Origin: Algoriphagus winogradskyi
GTDB taxonomy: Bacteria; Bacteroidota; Bacteroidia; Cytophagales; Cyclobacteriaceae
Direction of reading: 5' to 3'
NCBI RefSeq assembly: GCF_900182815.1
Contig: NZ_FXUA01000001.1
Coordinates: 62,001 to 126,000, forward strand
Length of the DNA: 64,000 bases
In this document: positions 1 to 9,518 of the stretch, piece after piece
Layout: each line of letters starts with the position of its first letter
Position numbering within the stretch: the stretch's first letter is position 1
Made by a program: the position numbers and the translations under genes
Notes under the pieces: generated by a model
The model's input: the letters and a program-made list of their open reading frames with translations, nothing else
What the model was told of the DNA's origin: nothing
Databases searched by the model: none

Positions 1-910
1 GGATAGATACTGCGACTTTCTTTGGAGATTCACCTTTGCGCAGCGTATAAAGTTCTCCATCGTATCCAAAACTCATCAATCCATCATCTGAAATACTTAG
101 AAAGCGAACAGGAAAATCCGCAAGAGAAGTTAAGGCTTCAGTTTGAGTTGGATTGGAAGCATTCATGGAAAAAACATTGAAGCTCCCATTTGTTTCACTC
201 AAGTAATAAATCTCTGATTCGTCAGGAGAGAAAACTGGATTTCTGTCTTCTCCATAGAAAGTGGTAAGCATCTCATGCGTATTGTTTTTGGCATCATACA
301 ACCATATATCCCGTGCAATTCCGGATTGATGATGCTTTCTCCATTCATTTTCGCCTCCTTTTTTATCGTGATAAAGCATTTTGCTCCCATCCTTACTTAC
401 AGTTACATATTCGGCAGGAATAGTAAAAACCTGATCAACTCTACCACCCTTTTTGGGGACAGAATATAACTCAGGCTGGGATCCAGTGGGATATTGCCTG
501 TGTTCTGCGATATCCATTCGTTGACTTCCAAAAATAACCGATTGATCATCCGCTGAGAATTCAAAAGGTTGTTCATCATTGGAGTGAAAAGTAAGTCTGG
601 TGGCTGGACCACCTTCGGGGCTCATCGCAAATATGTCAAAGTTACCATAGCGATCCGAAGCGAAAGCCAAGGTTTTCCCATCTCTACTCCATACAGCTTG
701 GTAATCATGGGCCTCATGAAAAGTAATCTGTCGAGCTGCCCCGCCAGCGCTAGGAACTATGTACAAGTCACCTTTGAACGTAAACACAATCTGGCTACCA
801 TCAGGAGAAATAGCCGGATATCTCATCCATTGGGGTGAATTCTGAGCCAAAGTGCAGTGGCCAAATAAGCAACTCAAAAGAATTGCAAAAATCTTAAGTC
901 TAGTAGTCAT
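1..910 (-). CDS. Tricorn-like secreted protease, N-terminal part (partial)
   Basis: The minus strand is open from an ATG at 910 to the left edge, so only the first 303 codons are present and the C-terminus lies outside. The protein begins with a signal peptide (MTTRLKIFAILL..., cleaved near LAQ) and continues as WD40-like/PD40 beta-propeller repeats: phrases such as SPDGSQIVF, SRDGKTLAFASDRYG, SPDESEIYYLS recur about every 45 residues. This arrangement is the N-terminal propeller of Tricorn-protease homologues, which normally continue into a second propeller, a PDZ domain and an S41 serine protease domain and act in the periplasm on peptides. The protease domain is not visible here, so a plain TolB-like propeller protein remains possible. 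No stop codon or frameshift is seen in the visible part. Confidence 0.8.
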   Translation of the reverse strand, partial: MTTRLKIFAILLSCLFGHCTLAQNSPQWMRYPAISPDGSQIVFTFKGDLYIVPSAGGAARQITFHEAHDYQAVWSRDGKTLAFASDRYGNFDIFAMSPEGGPATRLTFHSNDEQPFEFSADDQSVIFGSQRMDIAEHRQYPTGSQPELYSVPKKGGRVDQVFTIPAEYVTVSKDGSKMLYHDKKGGENEWRKHHQSGIARDIWLYDAKNNTHEMLTTFYGEDRNPVFSPDESEIYYLSETNGSFNVFSMNASNPTQTEALTSLADFPVRFLSISDDGLMSFGYDGELYTLRKGESPKKVAVSI

Positions 911-1051
911 ACGGTTGGGATTTGGCTATTAAAGTAATCAAAATCACAAATTTTATTAGAGGACATTTTTTGATCGGTACTTTTCACGGCCCTAGCCATT
1001 AAAATACTTCAAAGGATTACAGGTTTGCTTCATTCCTTAGGCTGACAAGAC

Positions 1052-1059
1052 TATATTTG
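1052..1059 (+). promoter_or_regulatory. Bacteroidota -7 promoter element for tyrS
   Basis: TATATTTG matches the TAnnTTTG -7 consensus and lies 24 bases before the tyrS ATG. A TTTG at 1024-1027 could be the -33 box, although the 24-base spacer is longer than usual. Confidence 0.5.
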
Positions 1060-1083
1060 CACCTCGAAAAATCAACTCATTAG

Positions 1084-2376
1084 ATGAATTCATTCATAGA
1101 AGAATTACGCTGGAGAGGCATGCTCCAGGACATGACTCCCGATATTGAAGAACACCTTACTAAAGGAATGACTTCTGCCTATCTAGGATTTGATCCGACC
1201 GCAGATTCTCTACATATAGGTCACCTGGTCGGAGTGATGACCCTACTACACTTCCAGCGAGCTGGTCACAAGCCATTTGCTTTAGTTGGCGGTGCAACTG
1301 GGATGATTGGTGATCCTTCTTTCAAGTCGGCAGAACGTAATCTTTTAGACAAAGCCACTCTGGATCACAATATCTCTTGTATTCAGGATCAATTAGCCAA
1401 ATTTCTTGATTTTGCTGGTACTACTTCAAATAAAGCCGAGCTGGTCAATAACTACGATTGGATGTCCAAATTTAGCTTTTTGGACTTTATCAGGGATATC
1501 GGCAAGCACATCACAGTGAACTACATGATGTCCAAAGACTCTGTTAAAAGACGTCTGGAAGATGGAAATGGACTTTCTTTTACCGAATTCACCTATCAGC
1601 TGATTCAGGGATACGATTTTTATCATTTGTGGAAAAATGAAAATTGCTCTATTCAGCTGGGTGGTTCTGACCAATGGGGAAATATCGTAACAGGTACGGA
1701 ATTGATCAGAAGAATGGGCGGAGGTTCTGCCTATGCACTGACTGTTCCTTTGATCACCAAAGCTGACGGAGCGAAATTCGGTAAAACTGAGGGCGGTTCT
1801 GTTTGGCTGGATCCAGAAAAGACTTCTCCATATGCATTCTACCAGTTTTGGCTAAATGTATCTGATGCAGACGCTTCCAAATACATTAGGATTTTCACCA
1901 TTTTGGATCAGGAAACCATTGTAAAACTTGAAGCTGAGCATGCAGAAGCTCCTCACCTCCGTATATTACAAAAGGAGATCGCTAAGCAAATCACAACGAT
2001 GGTTCACGGCGAATCTGAATTAGAAATGGCTGTGAAAGCTTCTGATATCCTCTTTGGTAAATCATCTACTGAAGACCTAGCAGCTTTGAATGAACGTACT
2101 TTCTTGCAAGTTTTTGATGGAGTGCCGCAAGTTCAGGTTAGCAAATCTGACTATTCCGAATTAACGTCGATTTTAGATCTTTTCGGAGAAATTACTCAAG
2201 GTGTTGTTTTCTCGTCCAAAGGTGAAGCTAGAAAGATGATTCAGGGAGGAGGAGTTAGTATTAACAAAGAAAAGCTGTCGGATCCTAATGCCTCCATAAA
2301 TTTGACTCTTCTTCAAAACAAATACCTTTTGGTACAAAAAGGTAAGAAGAATTATTACATCGTAGAAGTGAAGTAA
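1084..2376 (+). CDS. tyrS: Tyrosyl-tRNA synthetase
   Basis: Charges tRNA-Tyr with tyrosine in the cytoplasm. The 430-residue length is normal for a bacterial class I TyrRS. Visible motifs are the HIGH signature at residues 44-47, the tyrosine-pocket region around [10 protein letters not shown] (191-200), and the KMSKS-loop variant KFGKT at 231-235 that is usual for this enzyme. The C-terminal ~65 residues form the S4 RNA-binding domain ([13 protein letters not shown]). It starts with the first ATG after a good -7 box and is followed by a clear rho-independent terminator, so it is probably a single-gene transcript. Identification is secure. Confidence 0.97.
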   Translation: MNSFIEELRWRGMLQDMTPDIEEHLTKGMTSAYLGFDPTADSLHIGHLVGVMTLLHFQRAGHKPFALVGGATGMIGDPSFKSAERNLLDKATLDHNISCIQDQLAKFLDFAGTTSNKAELVNNYDWMSKFSFLDFIRDIGKHITVNYMMSKDSVKRRLEDGNGLSFTEFTYQLIQGYDFYHLWKNENCSIQLGGSDQWGNIVTGTELIRRMGGGSAYALTVPLITKADGAKFGKTEGGSVWLDPEKTSPYAFYQFWLNVSDADASKYIRIFTILDQETIVKLEAEHAEAPHLRILQKEIAKQITTMVHGESELEMAVKASDILFGKSSTEDLAALNERTFLQVFDGVPQVQVSKSDYSELTSILDLFGEITQGVVFSSKGEARKMIQGGGVSINKEKLSDPNASINLTLLQNKYLLVQKGKKNYYIVEVK

Positions 2377-2400
2377 GTCTATGATAATCACTATAGAAAA

Positions 2401-2430
2401 GGCCTTAGGATTATCCTAAAGCCTTTTTTT
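2401..2430 (+). terminator. Rho-independent terminator after tyrS
   Basis: Stem GGCcTTAGGA / TCCTAAaGCC with a short TTA loop followed by seven T residues, 24 bases after the tyrS stop codon. Confidence 0.85.
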
Positions 2431-2485
2431 GTGAAATTATTCCAAACTAAAAAACATTAAAACCCGGTTTTTGACCCAAGTTTAA

Positions 2486-2493
2486 TATCTTTG
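2486..2493 (+). promoter_or_regulatory. -7 promoter element for the TetR gene
   Basis: TATCTTTG fits TAnnTTTG and lies 30 bases before the ATG at 2524. No well-spaced -33 box is evident. Confidence 0.4.
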
Positions 2494-2523
2494 AATTTGA
2501 TTTTTAGAAAATGAATATACCCC

Positions 2524-3219
2524 ATGGCAGGAGATAAAAATAAAGAAAAACTCATTTTAGATTCGGCAGTTTCACTTTTCACTTCCAAAGGCTATTTGGC
2601 TACTCGAATGGAAGATGTAGCTAAAACAGCTGGAATAAGTAAAGGCCTTACCTACTTCTATTACAAAAACAAGGAGGATCTTTTTATGGCACTGACCAAA
2701 AAAGCCTTTGACCAATTCAAGGATGAATTTCGCGATGTGTATAGATCCAAAGGAAAGTCGGGCTTGGAAATGCTGAGTGATCTTTTGGTGAAAATCGTTG
2801 TCTTTGCCAAAGCAAATCAGGTCTATTACGATGCCATTCTTAATTTCTTGGATCTTCTGAAGAAGTACAATAATCCAGAAACCCGAAAGCTGATTGATCC
2901 CAAAACACTGGAATCTTCACACTTTCAAAAGCTTTTGGAAATTCATCATGAGCCAGCCAAAATCGGAATCATGATGGTGAGCCAAGGTATCAAAGACGGT
3001 AGTATTCGTGCAGAATTGCAGCCTGAAATCACCTTCTATACTGTTTGGAGTATGATTATAGGCTATGAAAAAATGCTGGGACCTATAGAGTATGAAGGCA
3101 AAGATCTTAAAATTCATTCTGAGAATTGGGAGCCTGGATTTCTGCGATTGATGCAGGAAATGCTCAAAGGAACAATTCAAGCAACGAAAAAGACAACTGT
3201 CCAAGGAAGCCTTTTCTGA
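2524..3219 (+). CDS. TetR/AcrR family transcriptional regulator
   Basis: A 231-residue DNA-binding regulator. Residues ~8-55 form the TetR helix-turn-helix (ILDSAVSLFTSKGYLATRME then VAKTAGISKGLTYFYYKNKE), ending in the typical YYxKxKEDLF. The remainder is an all-helical ligand-binding domain with no recognisable effector specificity. An upstream ATG at 2511 is out of frame and closes after a few codons, so 2524 is the start. The stop codon lies 2 bases before the ATG of the amidohydrolase lipoprotein, so the two are almost certainly co-transcribed and the regulator may control that enzyme. This functional link is inference from spacing only. Confidence 0.9.
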   Translation: MAGDKNKEKLILDSAVSLFTSKGYLATRMEDVAKTAGISKGLTYFYYKNKEDLFMALTKKAFDQFKDEFRDVYRSKGKSGLEMLSDLLVKIVVFAKANQVYYDAILNFLDLLKKYNNPETRKLIDPKTLESSHFQKLLEIHHEPAKIGIMMVSQGIKDGSIRAELQPEITFYTVWSMIIGYEKMLGPIEYEGKDLKIHSENWEPGFLRLMQEMLKGTIQATKKTTVQGSLF

Positions 3220-3221
3220 TC

Positions 3222-4643
3222 ATGAAAATAAAAAACATTCTAGTGGCTGGACTGATTGTCTCAGGATGCCATTCAAAAACGAACGTAGATCTTGTTATCA
3301 AGAATGCAACCGTGTTAAATATCGAAGCAGGTTCTCAAGTTGGGAACCGCTTTGTTTTTATAAGCTCCGACAGCATTGTTGAGGTAGGTGATGAGTCCCT
3401 TCTGGAGAAATATAAGGCAATCAAAGAAGTCGATGCAGCAGGTAGATTTCTAATGCCAGGATTATGGGACAACCATGTACACTTTGGCGGGGCAGACTAT
3501 ATTGACGAAAATGAGCAGCTCTTGCCATTATACCTAGCATTTGGGGTGACCACTGTTCGAGATGCCGCAGGAGATATAAGTATGGAAGTGCTCAAATGGC
3601 GGGATGAGATAAATAATGGTCAGCGAATTGGACCTAAAATCCTGACTTCGGGGCCTAAGCTGGAAGGGATAGAATCTATTTGGCCAGGTGATCTGGAAGT
3701 AGGGACTGAAGAAGAACTCGATGCCGCGCTTGACTCTCTGGATAAATTGAATATTGACTTTGTCAAAATCACAGACAACACGCTAAAACCAGCACTTTTC
3801 CTTAAAGCAGTAGAAAAGGCTACAGCTAGAGGATATAGCGTTTCCGGGCATATTCCAGCAGTATTGACACTGGATCAGGTTTCCAAGGCTGGGCAAAAAA
3901 CCGTAGAGCATTTGTCCTATATGATGAGAGCTACTACGCCTTTGGAAGCCGAAATATCCAACGGAAGGGCAAGTGGAAAACTCTCGGGATCGGAAGCAGC
4001 AGCACTTCAGGCTGATACATATAGCGATTCCGTTGCCTTTGCCAATTTCCAGCAACTTGCAAAGCAAGGTACAGGTGTTGTCCCTACTATTTTGATCAGT
4101 TATAATATCGCCTACCTGGATGAAAATGAGTTTGCTAGTGATACTATTCTCAATTATTTAGGACCAAAACTGAAAGAAAGTTACCAGTGGAGAATTGAAA
4201 GAATGGCCGGTGAATCTCCTGAAGTTACCCAATCTAGAAAAGAGAATTTCAAAAAAGTCTCATCCCTCCTGCCTATGATCCAAAAATCAGGGATGAAAAT
4301 CATCGCAGGAACAGACGCCGGATATTTGAATACCTATGATTTTCCAGGGCTAGCCATTCATCTAGAATTACAAAAGTTCGTGGAGTTTGGACTGACTCCT
4401 CAGGAAGCATTAGTCGCCTCAGTTATCAATGGTCCAGGTTACTTCGGAATAACGGACTTTGAAACAGTAGAAGCTGGAAAGAAGGCAAACCTGATTTTAT
4501 TGAATAAAAACCCTCTGGAAGATATTTCTGCTACCTTAAGTATCGAGAATGTAATTAAGGACGGGAAACATTTTACAAGATCTGATTTGGACAAAATGCT
4601 ATCCGAGATCAAGGCATGGGTAGCCAAAAAGGAGGGCAAGTAA
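3222..4643 (+). CDS. Amidohydrolase-family lipoprotein
   Basis: A 473-residue metal-dependent hydrolase of the imidazolonepropionase-like amidohydrolase superfamily. The start at 3222 gives a lipoprotein signal (MKIKNILVAGLIVSGC); a longer open frame from 3126 would overlap the TetR gene and lose it. Superfamily landmarks are NHVHF (metal HxH), the SGHIPA and VEHLSY histidines, and AGTDAG near the C-terminus carrying the catalytic aspartate. After lipidation at the cysteine of SGC it would sit on a periplasmic membrane face. The substrate is unknown; relatives include dipeptidases and lactonases. It is the second gene of a two-gene unit with the TetR regulator. Confidence 0.88.
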   Translation: MKIKNILVAGLIVSGCHSKTNVDLVIKNATVLNIEAGSQVGNRFVFISSDSIVEVGDESLLEKYKAIKEVDAAGRFLMPGLWDNHVHFGGADYIDENEQLLPLYLAFGVTTVRDAAGDISMEVLKWRDEINNGQRIGPKILTSGPKLEGIESIWPGDLEVGTEEELDAALDSLDKLNIDFVKITDNTLKPALFLKAVEKATARGYSVSGHIPAVLTLDQVSKAGQKTVEHLSYMMRATTPLEAEISNGRASGKLSGSEAAALQADTYSDSVAFANFQQLAKQGTGVVPTILISYNIAYLDENEFASDTILNYLGPKLKESYQWRIERMAGESPEVTQSRKENFKKVSSLLPMIQKSGMKIIAGTDAGYLNTYDFPGLAIHLELQKFVEFGLTPQEALVASVINGPGYFGITDFETVEAGKKANLILLNKNPLEDISATLSIENVIKDGKHFTRSDLDKMLSEIKAWVAKKEGK

Positions 4644-4684
4644 TAAACGTCGATGTTCTGATTTTTAGTAAAATCCATCACAAT

Positions 4685-4719
4685 AAAAAGAGGCAATTGA
4701 ATATCAATTGCCTCTTTTT
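4685..4719. terminator. Bidirectional terminator between convergent genes
   Basis: A perfect 16-base inverted repeat (AAAAAGAGGCAATTGA and its complement) separated by 3 bases, with A-tract and T-tract ends. It serves the amidohydrolase gene from the left and the transporter gene from the right. Confidence 0.9.
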
Positions 4720-4742
4720 AGTATAAGTAAGTCCTTTTATAT

Positions 4743-6242
4743 CTAGTGTATGTCCCCCATTAATTTTTTAATAAAGGGAGAAGCAATCAGTATTAAAAGC
4801 CCTGCTCCTACCGAATACATTGCGATTAGTAAAAAACCATCAGTATAAACTTCTAGAGTTTCAAAACCTCCGATGTTTTTATCTGTACTTTCAATAGCTA
4901 GTTGTTTACCAATAAACCCTACTACTTGAAAAGCAAAGGCAGAGGATAAAAACCAGACACCCATCATAAAAGCTACAATTCGCTTAGGAGACAGATCGGT
5001 TATTTTAGATAGACCAACAGGAGACATAAAGAGTTCTCCAATAGAGATCAAAAAGTACATCAAGAGTAAGTAAGCAAACGGTACCAAACCAGCTTCATTT
5101 GCACTATTCTTACTAATATGTAAAATATAGAAGCTGAGGCCAGCAAATAAAAGTCCCATTCCAAATTTGAAAGGAGTTCTTGGATTCAGGTTCTTTTTGG
5201 ATAAAAAAGTCCAAAGTAGTGAAATCGGAATTGCCAGAATTATAATCCACATTGAGTTTAATGAATTAGTCTGGGAAGCCGTCATAATCCCTCCCAAATC
5301 AATATTTCTAGCTGCAAAAAGTGTAATCACACTGCCCGAAAGCTCATGAAAGCCCCAGAAAATCGTCATAAAAACAGTAATAAGAACTGCCACTATTAAC
5401 TTGCCTCTTTCCTCTTTAGTGGATTGGAAAATGATATATGCCAGATATCCCAAAATACTCACTCCAATAATTTTAAAGATTATGTTTACGATATTCTGGT
5501 CGCCAAAGAATCCCCCTTCGCTTCCAAAGGGCTTATAGGATGACAATAAGTACGCAACAACTGGCACAGTCAATACAGATAGCAGCGGAATTAGATACCT
5601 GTTTTTAATACCTAATACTTTTTGATCAATCTCTCCGCTTACTGGAGGCATTCCCCTATCGCCAAATACACCATTTCGAATCCCCGTCCAGAAGAAAATA
5701 AGACCTGAAAGCATGCCAAAACCTGCTAACGCAAATCCATAATGCCAGCCATAGGACACTGCAAGCCATCCACACAATAAGGGAGCAATCCATCCGCCGA
5801 TATTTATACCCATATAGAAAATAGTAAATCCAGAATCCTTACGTGGATCACCATCTTGATACAATGTGCCGACAAAAGTTGAAATGTTTGGTTTGAAAAA
5901 ACCATTTCCTACGATTATGAGAGATAGAGCAAGAAAAAAAGCTATGTTATGTTCTATTGCCAAAACAAAATGGCCAAGTGACATCAATATTCCACCTAGA
6001 AAAATAGAATTTCGCATGCCAAGAATCTTATCGGAAATCCTCCCTCCAATGACTGTAGAGGCATAAACTAATGATCCATAAGAAGCATATACAGCTGCCG
6101 TTGCATAATCCCTATCACTCAAAGCTTCAAAAATAACCTCAACCATGTACAAGGTGAGTAAAGCTCGCATACCGTAGAAACTAAATCGTTCCCACATTTC
6201 TGCAAAGAATAAGTAAAATAAGCCTTTAGGATGGCCAAACAT
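4743..6242 (-). CDS. POT/PTR2-family peptide:H+ symporter
   Basis: A multispanning inner-membrane transporter of the proton-dependent oligopeptide family. The first membrane region carries the family hallmark GHPKGLFYLFFAEMWERFSF with the ExxERFxYY-like proton/peptide motif (EMWERFSFYG), and a second signature follows (GNGFFKPNISTFVG, FYMGINIGGW). Twelve to fourteen hydrophobic segments can be counted. The ATG at 6242 is used here. The frame remains open to TTG codons at 6281 and 6344, but the latter overlaps a -7 promoter box, so it is unlikely; 6281 (MEKDLNTELK...) is a real alternative. It probably imports di/tripeptides generated by the secreted peptidases encoded in the window. Confidence 0.92.
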   Translation of the reverse strand: MFGHPKGLFYLFFAEMWERFSFYGMRALLTLYMVEVIFEALSDRDYATAAVYASYGSLVYASTVIGGRISDKILGMRNSIFLGGILMSLGHFVLAIEHNIAFFLALSLIIVGNGFFKPNISTFVGTLYQDGDPRKDSGFTIFYMGINIGGWIAPLLCGWLAVSYGWHYGFALAGFGMLSGLIFFWTGIRNGVFGDRGMPPVSGEIDQKVLGIKNRYLIPLLSVLTVPVVAYLLSSYKPFGSEGGFFGDQNIVNIIFKIIGVSILGYLAYIIFQSTKEERGKLIVAVLITVFMTIFWGFHELSGSVITLFAARNIDLGGIMTASQTNSLNSMWIIILAIPISLLWTFLSKKNLNPRTPFKFGMGLLFAGLSFYILHISKNSANEAGLVPFAYLLLMYFLISIGELFMSPVGLSKITDLSPKRIVAFMMGVWFLSSAFAFQVVGFIGKQLAIESTDKNIGGFETLEVYTDGFLLIAMYSVGAGLLILIASPFIKKLMGDIH

Positions 6243-6341
6243 CGTTGGCTCTTTCAATTCTGTGTTAAGGTCTTTTTCCAAGGAGAGTTTTATTTGGGTG
6301 AAATCAATTTTACAATGATAAAGCTTTTTAGCGCTTGTTTC

Positions 6342-6349
6342 CAAAGTTA
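6342..6349 (-). promoter_or_regulatory. -7 promoter element for the POT transporter
   Basis: On the minus strand this reads TAACTTTG, a TAnnTTTG match. It argues that translation begins downstream (6281 or 6242) rather than at the TTG inside the box. Confidence 0.45.
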
Positions 6350-6521
6350 AAGATGCTGAATTATAGCCTCATGATTAAAAATTACACTTTTGGAATGAAG
6401 GCTTATCTCGACTTGACCACTACCCTAACCAGTAAACAAAATAAACATCTGTTTTTTCTACGCAACCGATTGTATTTAAAAATAAAGCACTTTTTATTGG
6501 TTTATTTAGTGTGTATTTGAG

Positions 6522-6529
6522 TAATTTTG
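6522..6529 (+). promoter_or_regulatory. -7 promoter element for pckA
   Basis: TAATTTTG fits TAnnTTTG, 35 bases before the pckA ATG. A TTG at 6497-6499 is a possible -33 box with a 22-base spacer. Confidence 0.5.
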
Positions 6530-6564
6530 TGAAGACAATTTTCAGATTGTAAACCCAAATACTT

Positions 6565-8166
6565 ATGCAGGAACTAGATCTGGCTACCCAGACTTCTCCC
6601 CTGGCTTTTCTTCAATCTACCCCAGAAAGAAAAGTTCATATCAACCTTCCACCAGCAGCACTGGTTGAATTTGCTTTGAAGCGAAAGGAAGGAAAACTCA
6701 CATCCACTGGCGCTCTAATGGCTGACACTGGCAAATTCACTGGCAGATCACCAAAGGACCGATACATTGTCCAGGATGACAAGACCAAAGATGCAGTTTG
6801 GTGGGGTGATGTTAATATCCCTTTTGATCCGAAGAAATTTCAATCGCTACTAGGGAAGATGCAATCATTTCTTGCAGACAAAGAGCTATTTGTAAGAGAT
6901 GCATATGCAGGAGCTGATGAAAATCATCGACTCAAAATAAAGGTGATAAATACCAAAGCTTGGCACAATCTATTCTGCCACAATATGTTCCTTAGACCTT
7001 CTGAGGATGAATTAAAGAGCTTCGAGCATGACTTTACCATTATATGCGCTCCCGAATTCGAAGCTAATCCTGAGACTGATGGCACCAAAAATTCAAATTT
7101 TGCTATTCTAAATTTAACAGAACGCATCATCCTAATCGGAGGTACCGGGTATGCCGGAGAAATGAAAAAAGGAATTTTCTCTGTTCTAAACTTCATTCTT
7201 CCCCACGACAAGCATATTCTTTCGATGCACTGCTCCGCAAATGTGGGTTCTAATGGTGATACAGCGATCTTCTTTGGGCTATCAGGCACAGGCAAAACCA
7301 CCCTTTCTGCAGATCCAAAAAGAAACCTGATTGGGGATGATGAACATGGCTGGACAGAAAATGGAGTTTTTAACTTTGAGGGTGGTTGCTATGCAAAAGT
7401 AATTGACTTGAGTAGAGAAAAAGAGCCTGAAATCTGGGATGCAATTAGATTTGGGTCTATTGTGGAAAACACTAGATTCAAAGAAAATTCCCGAGAGGTA
7501 GATTTTGCAAACAAATCTGTAACAGAAAATACCAGAACTGCTTACCCAATTGATTTTATTCCAAATGCTCAAAACCCATCAGTGGGAGGTATTCCTAAGA
7601 ATATTTTCTTTCTAACGGCAGATGCATTTGGAGTGATCCCTCCTATTTCTAAACTAAATAAAAGCCAGGCGATGTATCATTTCATTTCTGGTTACACAGC
7701 TAAAGTTGCTGGAACCGAAATGGGTGTTACTGAACCAAAATTGACATTTTCGGCCTGTTTCGGAGCTGCATTTCTGCCTCTTCACCCTGCCAAGTATGCT
7801 ACCTTATTTGGTGAAAAAATGGAGAAATATGATACGAATGTTTGGCTGATCAATACTGGCTGGACTGGTGGACCATATGGAGTTGGCTCCAGAATGAAAT
7901 TAGCTTACACTCGCGCCATGATATCTGCGGCATTGGAAGGGAAATTAGACCAAGTGGAATATAAAAAGCATCAGGTTTTCGGATTCGAAGTCCCTCAAGA
8001 TTGTCCAAATGTCCCTTCGCAAATTCTTAATCCACGAAAAACGTGGACAGATACCGAAGGATATGACAAGCAAGCAAAAATTCTCGCAGAGGCCTTCAAT
8101 TCAAATTTTGAAAAATTCAAAGAGTTTGCAACAGTTGAAATTCTAGACGGAGCTCCTCTACTATAA
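6565..8166 (+). CDS. pckA: Phosphoenolpyruvate carboxykinase (ATP)
   Basis: Converts oxaloacetate and ATP to phosphoenolpyruvate, CO2 and ADP, the entry step of gluconeogenesis. The 533-residue length is normal for the ATP-dependent enzyme. Visible landmarks are the oxaloacetate-binding GRSPKDRYIV at 60-69, the kinase-1a P-loop GLSGTGKTT at 238-246, and the kinase-2 metal site LIGDDEHGW around 255-263. It has its own -7 box and its own terminator, so it is a single-gene transcript. In a peptide-using bacterium it would let amino-acid carbon reach sugars. Confidence 0.97.
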   Translation: MQELDLATQTSPLAFLQSTPERKVHINLPPAALVEFALKRKEGKLTSTGALMADTGKFTGRSPKDRYIVQDDKTKDAVWWGDVNIPFDPKKFQSLLGKMQSFLADKELFVRDAYAGADENHRLKIKVINTKAWHNLFCHNMFLRPSEDELKSFEHDFTIICAPEFEANPETDGTKNSNFAILNLTERIILIGGTGYAGEMKKGIFSVLNFILPHDKHILSMHCSANVGSNGDTAIFFGLSGTGKTTLSADPKRNLIGDDEHGWTENGVFNFEGGCYAKVIDLSREKEPEIWDAIRFGSIVENTRFKENSREVDFANKSVTENTRTAYPIDFIPNAQNPSVGGIPKNIFFLTADAFGVIPPISKLNKSQAMYHFISGYTAKVAGTEMGVTEPKLTFSACFGAAFLPLHPAKYATLFGEKMEKYDTNVWLINTGWTGGPYGVGSRMKLAYTRAMISAALEGKLDQVEYKKHQVFGFEVPQDCPNVPSQILNPRKTWTDTEGYDKQAKILAEAFNSNFEKFKEFATVEILDGAPLL

Positions 8167-8190
8167 TATTTATAAACCCTAATAACACCT

Positions 8191-8222
8191 GAGTCTGCAT
8201 TTGGAATGCAGACTCTTTTTTT
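8191..8222 (+). terminator. Rho-independent terminator after pckA
   Basis: Stem GAGTCTGCATT / AATGCAGACTC with a TGG loop, followed by a long run of T. Confidence 0.9.
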
Positions 8223-8240
8223 TATAGGGCATTTAACGTA

Positions 8241-8271
8241 TTGAGAGGCAATATCTAGAACTCTACTTTTG
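8241..8271 (+). promoter_or_regulatory. Promoter (-33/-7) of the outer-membrane protein gene
   Basis: TTG at 8241-8243, a 20-base spacer and TACTTTTG at 8264-8271 match the Bacteroidota promoter pattern. Its position inside the upstream end of the longer open frame supports the start codon at 8302. Confidence 0.55.
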
Positions 8272-8301
8272 GATAGTATTATCTCTAACTATTTAAAAAC
8301 T

Positions 8302-8835
8302 ATGAAAAAAATTATTTTATCAACCATTGCATTTCTTTTTGCAGTCACAGTAATTAATGAGGTTCAGGCACAGCAATTTCAGCAAGGACAAATGGATCTA
8401 AATATTGGAGTTGGGTTAGTCCCTACTTTTGGTACAGGAGATGTAGGGATTCCACTCAGCGCTTCTCTTGACTATGGCATAACTGACCAAATATCAATCG
8501 GAGGATATTTGGGTTACGCAGGTTCCAATGACAACATACCCTTCCTAGGCAAGATATCTTACACTTATTTGATTTTTGGGGCTAGAGGTGCTTATCATTT
8601 TGAATTAACAGAAAAACTCGACACTTACGCTGGCCTACTGCTGGGGTATAATGTAGCTTCAGTAAGTATAGAAAACTCTTCCCCTGGAATGCCGGAACCT
8701 GATGCTGCCGGTGGATTCACTTATAGTGTTTTTGGTGGAGCACGATATCATTTTAATGAAAAAATAGGTGCATTTGGAGAGATTGGCTATGGCATTTCAG
8801 TTTTAAACTTAGGATTAACAGTTAAATTGAAATAG
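8302..8835 (+). CDS. Small outer-membrane beta-barrel protein
   Basis: A 177-residue exported protein. The signal peptide (MKKIILSTIAFLFAVTVINE...) ends near VQAQ. The mature part alternates hydrophobic and polar residues with many Gly and aromatic positions (DLNIGVGLVPTFG, YGITDQISIGGYLGYAG, GARGAYHFE, LDTYAGLLLGYNV, FGGARYHFNEKIGAFGEIGYG) and ends in the strand LNLGLTVKLK. This is the pattern of an 8-stranded OmpX/OmpW-like barrel, a family usually annotated as outer membrane beta-barrel. No enzymatic motif is visible. An upstream in-frame start at 8269 lies inside the promoter and is rejected. Confidence 0.8.
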   Translation: MKKIILSTIAFLFAVTVINEVQAQQFQQGQMDLNIGVGLVPTFGTGDVGIPLSASLDYGITDQISIGGYLGYAGSNDNIPFLGKISYTYLIFGARGAYHFELTEKLDTYAGLLLGYNVASVSIENSSPGMPEPDAAGGFTYSVFGGARYHFNEKIGAFGEIGYGISVLNLGLTVKLK

Positions 8836-8908
8836 CTATCTGCACAACAGATGCTTTTAAATAGGATTTTAAAAACATTTTTCTGCACAATAAATTCAAA
8901 GTAAGAGT

Positions 8909-8916
8909 TATTTTTG
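8909..8916 (+). promoter_or_regulatory. -7 promoter element for the cyclophilin gene
   Basis: TATTTTTG fits TAnnTTTG, 32 bases upstream of the ATG at 8949. Confidence 0.45.
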
Positions 8917-8948
8917 CTTCCATAAATTTTTATCAAAAACCTGAAAAA

Positions 8949-9386
8949 ATGAAGACAGCGGAATTAATTACAGAGAAGGGAACAATGAAAGTTGAGTTTT
9001 ACGAAAAGGACGCGCCAATTGCAGTTCAAAATTTCGTTGACCTTGCTAATAAAGGATTTTACGATGGATTGACTTTCCATCGAGTTATCCCAAATTTTGT
9101 AATTCAAGGTGGCTGTCCTAAAGGAAACGGAACTGGTGGGCCTGGTTACCACATTAAATGTGAACTAGACGGAGAAAATCAGTATCACGACCGAGGAGTT
9201 CTTTCGATGGCACACGCAGGTAGAAATACCGGCGGATCTCAGTTCTTCATTTGCCACAGCCGAGACAATACTGCTCACTTGGATAGAAACCACACTTGTT
9301 TTGGGAAAGTCGTTGAAGGGCTGGATGTGATCGATGAGATAAGAGCTGGAGACAAAATCGAAAAGATTGTCGTGTCAGAATCTTAA
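8949..9386 (+). CDS. Peptidyl-prolyl cis-trans isomerase, cyclophilin type
   Basis: Catalyses proline isomerisation during protein folding. The 145-residue single-domain protein has no signal peptide, so it is cytoplasmic. Cyclophilin motifs are [15 protein letters not shown] (catalytic Arg in FHRV), [22 protein letters not shown] and [18 protein letters not shown]. The active-site Trp of human cyclophilin A is His here (HLDRNHT), as is common in bacterial enzymes. It is followed by its own terminator. Confidence 0.95.
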   Translation: MKTAELITEKGTMKVEFYEKDAPIAVQNFVDLANKGFYDGLTFHRVIPNFVIQGGCPKGNGTGGPGYHIKCELDGENQYHDRGVLSMAHAGRNTGGSQFFICHSRDNTAHLDRNHTCFGKVVEGLDVIDEIRAGDKIEKIVVSES

Positions 9387-9407
9387 TTCAACATAGACTA
9401 TAATTAC

Positions 9408-9446
9408 AAATGCCCTCATTAGCAATTAGCTTTTGAGGGCATTTTT
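9408..9446 (+). terminator. Rho-independent terminator after the cyclophilin gene
   Basis: Arms AAATGCCCTCA (9408-9418) and TGAGGGCATTT (9434-9444) with a 15-base loop and trailing T residues. Confidence 0.85.
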
Positions 9447-9518
9447 TATAGGTATTGCAGAGAAAATCAAAGGTTGGAATAGTTATTGAACATGGGTCAT
9501 TCCTTTTTGAAATCACTT

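Noticed and set aside
199-838. Short frames in the left 0.9 kb
   Set aside because: They are in other frames of the Tricorn-like gene, which is open across the whole interval to the left edge.
3183-3219. QGSLF at the C-terminus of the TetR regulator as a clamp-binding peptide
   Set aside because: It lacks the Leu/Met at position 2 of the QLxLF pattern and a TetR protein has no reason to bind the clamp.
6335-6520. 61-codon plus-strand frame in the POT-pckA gap
   Set aside because: Low-complexity, overlaps both promoter regions, no homologous pattern.
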